Assembly (NCBI RefSeq): GCF_028640845.1
Contig: NC_080542.1
Location: 131,276,580 to 131,340,579, forward strand
Direction of reading: 5' to 3'
DNA from: Ahaetulla prasina
Taxonomy: Eukaryota; Chordata; Lepidosauria; Squamata; Colubridae
Length of the DNA stretch: 64,000 bases
The notes under the pieces were generated by a model that was given only the letters and a program-made list of their open reading frames with translations, ran no database searches and had not been told where the DNA came from. This document shows, one piece after another, positions 57,004 through 64,000 of this stretch; position 1 is the stretch's first letter, and each line of letters begins with the position of its first letter. The position numbers were made by a program, and so were the translations under genes.

Positions 57004-57983
57004 GACATTCAACGTGTCATACAAGGCACAACAACTCAGTGACTGATCTGCAAGAGGAAGAGAGAGAGAAAAATTGGTCCAAGTACATTACCCAAGAGTA
57101 ATGTATGGATTTAAACCTGATTCTTCCCACCCCAAATCATCCCTGGTGGTTCTTTCATCTCACCTGACATGCCTAATTCTTTAAAAGTAAATTAAACATT
57201 TCCCCCCTCAGTAAGGAACTGAAATAAAAAGACATCCTTTTTTACTTATTTGATTTTCCTCTGTTCTGTTTCTCCCAACTGAAAACAAAACAAAGGGCTA
57301 GTAACAGAAAAATTGGCTTGTTTTTCATTGAGGGCTTTATAAAACGGTACTTGGGACTTGTCTCCAACCTGTCCCCTCCTCTCTGTTGTCCAAGGCTGCT
57401 CATTCTTTTCCACCCACCTCTCTTTCAACTCTAGATTTTAGCCAGGAGCTGCTGTTGGAGTGATAAAAACCTCTAAAACAAGTTGATAGTTCTAAAGTGG
57501 AACATTGCCTGCCAGCGTTTGTTGGGGTTATAATTGTAGGGGTGGAGTAAGGGAAGAGAAGGATGAGCTCTCATCTTTGTTTTTAATTAATTCAGCCACC
57601 AGTTTCATTCCAACCTGTCACACGTTAGAAATCAAAAGCTTCTTGTATAAATTATCAGAAAAGTGGAGGGAGAATAGGAAGTTTTCTTCAATTAGTAAGG
57701 AAAAATATTTTAAGAAAGAGCCATACACGGAGAACAAAAGAAAGCAGAGATTCCTAATGTTGCCCACATTACCACAGTAGAGATTTCTCTTTCTCCTAAT
57801 CAAATGTAAATTGATTTGTTCATAAAAATATTTTTAGGTGTCTAAAGGAGTGGGGGAAAAAACATAAATCCACATACAGTAAGGGAATGTTTTTGTGATA
57901 CTACTTTCAAGGAACATAAAGACCATGGGCTCTGTACACATTACACACACAACCTCCATCATTATCTGAATTGTAATTTAATA
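57004..57983. other. No recognisable feature
   Basis: A 91-codon ORF (57505-57780) has no recognised domain. Confidence 0.5.
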
Positions 57984-57991
57984 TTATATTG

Positions 57992-58304
57992 CAGGGGTGT
58001 CAAACTCAAGGCCAATGGACCAGATTTGGCTTGCGATGTGGTTGGATCCAGCCCATGGAAAATGTAAGGGGCTGGCCTGTGTTGCTTTGGCCCAGTCTAC
58101 CTGCAATGCTTTGGCCTGGTCTACCTATATTGCTACCCATGTCGCTGCAGCCCGGTCTACACAATGCAAAGAGGAAACATGCCAGCAGTTTGGGGAATGG
58201 TGTCGAGCTAGCCATGCCCACCCAGTTGGCCATGCCCGCCAGGCCTCCCAAGGTCAACCACAGCCCTGATGCGGCCCTCAATAAAATTGAGTTTGACACC
58301 CCTG
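57992..58304. mobile_element. hAT-type element (TGTCAAACTC-end family)
   Basis: Starts CAGGGGTGTCAAACTCAAGG and ends GAGTTTGACACCCCTG. Flanks TTATATTG (57984-57991) and GTATATTG (58305-58312) match at seven of eight. The interior has ctgatgcggccctcaataaa, shared with 53580-54162. No transposase. Confidence 0.88.
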
Positions 58305-58312
58305 GTATATTG

Positions 58313-59204
58313 AATTAACTGAATTAGTTACCTAGATGTTCTTCCTATGCTGGACTAATAGCAATGGTTGGATTCAGACAATGCAGTGAAGGATTTATTG
58401 GCCAGATACATTGCTAGTGTGTTGCATATTAGAAGCTCTTGTGTTTGATTGTAGTGACAGCTGTCATTTTCTCCATGCTGTCTCCATGAAGAGATCAAGC
58501 AGATCTCTAAGAAAAAAAAAATCTGGCTTTCCATTTCTCTTACATTTTTTGCTCAGAATCACTGATAAACGTTTGGTGTACAATGAACTGGGAGACTTTG
58601 GATACATTTTAGGACATTTAATAGAAAGGCTCTTGAGATTGCTACTACTGTTCTGCAAGGCCACCTCTATTTCAGAATCTAAGTAATAAATTCATGGCTG
58701 ACTTTGACCTTGTGGTTAAGGAAAGGATGTCTTATCTTCCAGAGGAGATTTCTCTGGAAAAATGTCAAAACATCTCAGAAAGATTAGTAGAACTCTTTGG
58801 GGGCTAGAAATATGCAAAATGAACTTCCCATGACTGAGATTAGCAACATCTGGCTCGAATGGTGTTATTTTTAAAATATATTGCTTTATTATTTGTTTAC
58901 TTATTTGGTTTTAATATATTAAGACTTTTATTTTAATCATTCCCACATTCTCAAAGGGAAGTGCCTGAAGAATGGAAGGAAGCTGCTACTTGGGTGTGAT
59001 TGTTACTTTATATAGCATTCATCCTACCAGCCTTTGAGAGCAATAGTTGATAGTTATCTTCAAGTTAGCAAATACTTTTTAAAACTAGAATAAATGAAGT
59101 TAAAATAGACAAATGTGTGTGGCAAAACTGCCATTCGGGATCTTGGAAGAAGACTATTGGGGGAAAAAAATTAATGGAAAAACTTTTCAATTGGGAACCT
59201 GGGA
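58313..59204. other. No recognisable feature
   Basis: A 91-codon ORF (58411-58686) shows no domain. Confidence 0.5.
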
Positions 59205-59920
59205 TGGAATATAGAATAGAATTATTTATTGGCCACGTGTGATTGGGCAAACAAGGAATTTGTCTTTGGTTCTCTCAGTGTACATAAAAGATACATTCAT
59301 CAAGAATCATAAGATAGAACACTTAGTAATAGTCATAGGATATTAAATAAGCAATCAAATCATACTAGGAAACTAAATAAAACAATATAAATCATAAAGA
59401 TACAAGCAACAAGGTTATAGTCATAAATGGGAGGAGATAGGTAATAGGATGAATGAGAAGAATAATAGTAATACAGTCTTAGTAAATAATATAACAACAG
59501 AGTTGGAAGGGACCTTGGAGGCCTTCTAGTCCAACCCCCTGCCCAGGCAGGAAACTCTACACCATCTCAGTCAGATGGTTATCCAACATTTTCTTAAAAA
59601 TTTCCAGTGTTGGAGAATTCACAACTTCTGCAGGCAAGTCGTTCCACTTATTAATTGTTCTAACTGCCAGGAAATTTCTCCTTAGTTCTAAGTTGCTTCT
59701 TTCTTTGATCAGTTTCCACCCATTGCTTCTTGTTCTACCCTCAGGTGCTTTGGAGAACAGCCCGACTCCCATAGTTTGACAGTTTTGGCATAATGATGGC
59801 ATTTGGGAAAACTGTCCTTGTGTCTAGTTGTTCTGGTGTGCAGTGCCCTATAGAGTCATTTTGAGGGTAGAAGTCAAAACAATTTATGTCCAGGATGTAA
59901 GGGGTCAGTAGATATTGGAT
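59205..59920 (-). mobile_element. LINE-A 3' end, split by a CR1
   Basis: The plus strand begins atagaatagaattatttatt ggccacgtg (tail plus 3' UTR) and runs to about 59477. It resumes at gtttgacagttttggcataa (59774) and ends near agtagatatt. It is more diverged than the 46837 copy. Confidence 0.82.
59478..59773 (-). mobile_element. CR1 LINE 3' end nested in LINE-A
   Basis: On the minus strand, 59802-59557 still reads GLFSKAPEGRTRSNGWKLIK and INKWNDLPAEVVNSPTLEIF to its natural stop, followed by the CR1 3' UTR. The ORF upstream start lies in LINE-A sequence. Confidence 0.87.
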
Positions 59921-60418
59921 GACTATAGAAAGTTTCCATGCACTGTAAATATATGGAAACTTTCATGACTAGACTTAAGAAAAACTCACTTATTTTCTAT
60001 AGGATCTCTTCTTTCCAGCCTTCCCTTCTCCTATTTATTGCTGTGATACATATGCCTTCAACTGATAAATCAAAGTAGGCAAACATTTGAGGCTGGTAAC
60101 CATATTTCTTCTTCTCCTTCCACGTCTCCATTTCCTGAAATGCAGTTTTAAAAGTTAGAACTAACAGACAGTAAATCAGAGCCTGATAAATGTACTAATT
60201 TGTAAACAACACATAAGGAAGATGTGCTCTTGGTATTTTTTTTTTTTTGGCAACAGTGATTATTTATTCTAGTTCCTCTGTAAAATGGTAGACTTACAAA
60301 AGAACATTGATAATAGACATAGCAACTAAGCCAAAAACAACATTCAACAGGATTGGTTAGAATCAAAGCACCTACTTGGCTTTGCTAAAATAAGAAAATC
60401 ATAATAAAATCATAAAAA
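59921..60418. other. No recognisable feature
   Basis: A T-run near 60238. Nothing recognised. Confidence 0.55.
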
Positions 60419-60865
60419 TCAAAATACCTTATACCACCAGACTTGAAATCCTGGGATTAGAAAACCTAGAACTCCACCGACTCCGATATGACCTGTGTTT
60501 AACACACAGAATCATCTATTGCAATATCCTTCCTGTAAAAGACTACTTCAGCTTCAATTACAATAATACAAGAGCAAACAATAGATTCAAACTTAATGTC
60601 AACCGCTTCAAACTTGACTGCAGAAAATATGACTTCTGTAACAGAGTTGTTAACGCTTGGAACTCACTACCTGATTCTATAGTCTCTACTCAAAATCCCA
60701 AAAACTTCAACCAAAAACTTTTTACTATTGACCTCATCCCATTCCTAAGAGGACTATAAGGGGCGTGCATAAGAGCACAAAAGTGCCTACCATTCCTGTC
60801 CTATTGTTCCCTTTCATTATATCAAATTAATATAGTTATTGCATACTTTTACTTATATATATGTT
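60419..60865 (+). mobile_element. LINE-B 3' end
   Basis: caaaataccttataccacca, then the family codons (LENLELHRLRYDLCLTHR-like, NAWNSLPDSIVST-like) and the 3' UTR with ggggcgtgcataagagcaca, ending without a clear AAAT tail. It is diverged but in the same order as the 2815 copy. Confidence 0.85.
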
Positions 60866-61177
60866 TTTCTTTTATGATGTGTTGTTGTTTTATGTTGATG
60901 TTTACTGTTGTGACAAATATTCAGGAGACTCATTGTCCAGCATTTTTTCCCCAATTAGATGTCTCCAGAAGGTATATAAGGAACGTAACGAAGGCAATAT
61001 CGCACTCTCATTCTCTTATTCCCCAGCAACAATTGAAAAATAAATTGACTGAATGTCCTGCTTAGTTCAAAACTGTACCTGTAGAAACAGTCCAGACACA
61101 GAATACAATAAAGTAATGGGCTAAGCTAATCAAACAATCAAAAGTTCAGTGGAAGACAAAATTTGTTAGAAACTCAA
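60866..61177. other. No recognisable feature
   Basis: Nothing recognised. Short ORFs only. Confidence 0.5.
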
Positions 61178-62005
61178 AGGTGCTTTTCCAAAAGGTAAGT
61201 GGACTTCCTTGTTTTTTTCCTTGAAAATGTTTTGCTTCTCATCCAAGATGCTTTTTCAATTCTTAGAAGAGAAGAGAAACGTTTCCAAGGAAAAAAAACA
61301 CCAAAAAACCCAAGACGCTCCAGTTGCTTTTGGAAAAACACTTTTGGAACAGCTATGACCTAGATCTGCATTCCCCAACCTTTCCAGCTTGGCAGGATGG
61401 CCTGGTGGTGGGTGTGTGAATGACAGGTGCACATGTGTGTGCACCAGGGAAGGGTTCTACTTACCTTTACTACTGGTTCACAGCGAGATCGTGCTTGCTT
61501 GCTTCTGCACATGAGCAGAATCTTCCTGATGATGTCAGAGTCTGTGGGCGGAGCCTCCCCTGGTTTTACTACCGGTTCGCAAGAACCGGTCTGAACTGGG
61601 GGCAACCCACTACTGATGTGCACAGCTCAATTTGTGTGAGTGGTGCGCACGTGTGCCCCTTGCTTGCACAAATGGAGCTTTGCATGTGAGTGGAGGATGT
61701 TTGCACTCATGCACAAAGCCCGTGCATGAAGCTCTATTTATGTGAATAGAAGGCACTTGAGCAGAGGGCACTTGTGCATGTGCAAATGCCCTCTGCACAT
61801 GCAAGTGGAACTTGGCACATGTGCCCTCTACTCACATGAGCTTTGTGCGCTTGCTTGCCTGCCACTTGTGTGAGTAGCGCTTCATGCATGCATGCTTGCC
61901 CATTTCTTCCATGGCCCAGTTTCAAACAGGGTGTAGCCTGATAGTGCGCCTCAGCCTGGAGGTTGGGGACTCCGGACCTAGAGGATTGAGAATCTCCTTT
62001 AGAAA
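61178..62005. mobile_element. PLE-1 copy split by a hAT element
   Basis: The left part (61178-61364) has aaggtgcttttccaaaaggt, tttgcttctcatccaag on one arm and gaagagaaacgtttccaagg on the other. The right part (from about 61975) reads cctagaggattgagaatctcc. The split is the hAT at 61365-61974. The hammerhead-like core is decayed (AATTGAAAA and AAAAC in place of the conserved motifs). Confidence 0.6.
61365..61974. mobile_element. hAT-type element, 610 bp, inside PLE-1
   Basis: Perfect 8-bp duplication GACCTAGA (61357-61364 and 61975-61982). The ends TCTGCATTCCCCAACC and GGTTGGGGACTCCG are imperfect inverted repeats around CCCCAACC. The interior is rich in short tandem-like gcacatgtgc, tgtgagtg and cttgcttgcc repeats, and contains an accggttcgcaagaaccggt palindrome. 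No transposase ORF. Confidence 0.8.
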
Positions 62006-62326
62006 CCTAAAACTAAGGCTATTAAAGCTGAATTCTTGAGGTATCTTCCAAAATTTAATCATTTTTCCCCTCCTAGTGACTAATGCATTAAGATATGATA
62101 GGTTTTCAAGTACAGCTTCTTGTACCATCAGCTGAGCTGTGCTCTCATGCTAATATAGGGCTTACTTAACTAAGATTTACTGAACCAAGCTAATTGTCCC
62201 AGTTGTTGCAACTCATGGAATCATAAACTAATAGTGATAAGATTAGAAGATATTAATCATAAATCACAAATTAGTTTAAATGTTGTTTGGAAGAACTGAG
62301 TTAAGGAAGATGTCCTTTAATAAGCA
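62001..62326. other. No recognisable feature
   Basis: Nothing recognised. Confidence 0.55.
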
Positions 62327-62514
62327 CAGACCCTCCCAACCTTTTGGGATCCAGGGAAGGTGGTTCTGTGGGAGGTGGATTGTGGGACATGTTTTTTTTG
62401 CTTCTTATCTGAATCCTGCACATGTGCAGGTAGGACTTTGCTCTCTTACATGGCCTGGTTCCTGGGAGGTTGTAGACTAGTGCCAGTCTACACCCTGGGG
62501 ATTGGGGACCCCTG
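62327..62514. mobile_element. hAT-type element (CCCCAACC-end family), short
   Basis: CAGACCCTCCCAACCTTTTG at the left and GGGGATTGGGGACCCCTG at the right, with ggcctggttcctgggaggtt near the right end. The ends match the 61365 element. No target duplication is evident, so the boundaries are approximate. Confidence 0.6.
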
Positions 62515-62830
62515 CTTTACAGAGCAGGTGCTTCCTATTGTATCTCAAAGCCAATGATGTCCACAGTAAAACAAGGTGATATCTTATCATAAATACTTGT
62601 GTCCCAGCACCTAAGGCAAGAATGTAAGTCATGACATTTGCATATTGACATTTTCATGATTGTCATTTGCCCCAATATAGGTGTCCATTCTCAGGACTTC
62701 CAGAGATAATGTGCTTTACAATTTCCTGTGGAGTCCTTCAAGAGGAGACTTGACACTACAGAAAAGGCAATAATCACAAGTAAGGACTCTCACTGTTTTT
62801 TCATTAGTTGATATTCTACAGGACTATTAC
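62515..62830. other. No recognisable feature
   Basis: Nothing recognised. Confidence 0.55.
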
Positions 62831-63208
62831 AAAAAAGGTAAAGGTAAAGGTTCCCCTCGCACTTATGTGCCAGTTGTTCCTGACTCTAGGAGGCGGTGCT
62901 CATCTCTGTTTCAAAGCAAAGAGCCAGCGCTGTCCAAAGATGTCTCCGTGGTCATGTGGCCAGCATGATTAAATGATGAAGGCTCATGGAATGCTGTTAA
63001 CTTCCCACCAAAGGTGGTCCCTATTTTTTCTACTTGCATTTTTAACGTGCTTTCGAATTGCTAGATTGGCAGAAGTTGGGACAAGTAATGGGAGCTCAAC
63101 CTGTTACACGGCACTAGGGATTCGAACCGCTGAACTGCCAATCTTTTGATTGACAAGCTCAATGTTTTAGTCCCTGAGCCATTGCGCCCCTGAGCCACCG
63201 CACCCCTA
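62831..63208 (-). mobile_element. tRNA-derived SINE, best-preserved copy
   Basis: Minus-strand copy with the tRNA-like head at the right. The B-box is the complement of GGGATTCGAACC (63117-63128), and the A-box region lies near 63161-63184. The tail is ggtaaaggtaaagg at the left. CTATTAC occurs directly before the tail and after the head, consistent with a 7-bp target duplication. The head's gccattgcgcccctgagcca suggests a short duplication there. Confidence 0.9.
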
Positions 63209-63626
63209 TTACATTATTACATATTACATTATTACATAGACTATTACATAGGACAAGTCCATATATCTGGCAATAAGGTTCACTGGGCTCTGAAAATTTA
63301 TTTCTGAGCAGATATATACATGGTATATGATTGTAGACATGCTTCATCCATTTTCTAAATTCTTAGAACATCCAAAATCCATAATTTCCATTACCCAGTG
63401 AAAAAGAAGCATAAAGTTGCCAACTTACCATCATTCTCCTGGGCATGACAACAAATATCTTGGGGAAAAGGGGAAGGTTATTTAGGAGATAGTATGAAAA
63501 GACAGTTCCTAGCAAAATGGGAATGGATTTCCAAGAAGCTCTGTAGAGCTTCAAGATGAAAGATTAGATTTGCTGTCTTTTCACATAAGGCTTAGGAACT
63601 ATTAAATCAACCCAGCCTCTGAACTC
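63209..63626. other. No recognisable feature
   Basis: Short attacattattacat repeats at 63209-63250. Otherwise nothing. Confidence 0.55.
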
Positions 63627-63628
63627 TA

Positions 63629-63988
63629 CAGGTAGTCACAAATTTCAACATTCATTTAGTGACCATACAAAGTTACAACCACACTGAAAAAAGTAACTTA
63701 CAACCGTTTTTCATATTTATGAACATTGCAGCATCCCAATGGATAATCAAAATTCAGATTCTTAGAAATTTGACTCATATTTATGACAGTTGCAGTGTCC
63801 CAGGGTCATGTGATCAACTCTTGTATCCTTCTGACAAACAAAGTCAATGGGGAAGTCAGACTCATTTAAAAACTTTGGTACTAAGTTAACTACTGCAATG
63901 ATTCACTTAAAAACTGTGTCAAGAAAGGTTGTAAAATGTAGAAAAACTTACTTAACATAAATTCTGGTTGTAAGTCAAGGGCTGCCTA
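63629..63988. mobile_element. Palindromic MITE (TIR CAGGTAGTC), TA-flanked
   Basis: TA at 63627-63628 precedes CAGGTAGTCACAAATTTC. The right end gttgtaagtcaagggctgcc is followed by TA at 63989-63990. It is the same family as 12949, 14997 and 52685. Confidence 0.8.
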
Positions 63989-64000
63989 TATTGCTATTGA

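Noticed and set aside
56719..57008. SFLPSFLP and GRKEGRKE repeat ORFs
   Set aside because: Translations of the CCTT microsatellite.

Overview
This window looks like non-coding DNA (intergenic or a very long intron) from a squamate reptile, most likely an advanced snake. The evidence is the repeat mix: many CR1 and L2/Rex1-like LINE 3' ends ending in ATTCT/AATAG pentamer tails, BovB (RTE) LINE 3' ends, tRNA-derived SINEs including a Sauria-SINE-like type, hAT elements with 8-bp target duplications, and a Ty3/gypsy LTR element. No host exon, tRNA, rRNA or other host gene could be recognised. Nearly all short open reading frames are microsatellite translations, antisense shadows of transposons, or chance ORFs.

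Layout. 1-8.7 kb: ends of a non-autonomous DNA transposon, a Penelope-like remnant, a 1.28-kb hAT element (2719-4000) with a LINE copy inside it, three tRNA-SINEs, and a hAT copy inside an older repeat. 8.7-23.2 kb: AT-rich and repeat-poor, with two TA-flanked palindromic MITEs, three CR1 regions and one LINE 3' end. 23.5-32.9 kb: a Penelope-like remnant split by a 1016-bp hAT, then several CR1 3' ends and a LINE tail grown into 17 exact ATTCT units. 33-41 kb: an (ATCT)n/(CCTA)n array beside a BovB fragment, a short telomere-like tract, a Tc1/mariner derivative with long terminal inverted repeats, and one LINE inserted in another.

41.4-46.4 kb is the richest part. A 4544-bp Ty3/gypsy element (41414-45957) sits inside a CR1 LINE. 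It has 178-bp LTRs differing at two bases, a TCTAG target duplication, a primer-binding site matching tRNA-Ser(GCT), an intact gag, a pol with three reading-frame breaks, and no envelope gene. The host CR1 resumes after it and ends in 18 exact ATTCT units.

46.8-64 kb: a longer L2/Rex1-like LINE with recognisable reverse transcriptase, two nested hAT copies, a 158-bp element with a 13-bp target duplication and a hammerhead-ribozyme-like core, a second hammerhead-like Penelope remnant, a palindromic hAT MITE with a perfect 8-bp duplication, a CR1 nested in a LINE, another hAT inside a Penelope-like copy, a well preserved tRNA-SINE and a final MITE.

Labels used: LINE-A = L2/Rex1-like with an ATTCT tail; LINE-B = unclassified LINE with an AAAT tail; LINE-C = LINE with a GC-rich 3' hairpin region and an AAAT tail; PLE-1 and PLE-2 = two families I infer to be Penelope-like. 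Family names rest on recognition of motifs and were not confirmed by any search. The nested insertions give relative ages: gypsy is younger than its CR1, LINE-A than its LINE-B host, and hAT copies than the PLE-1 copies they split.
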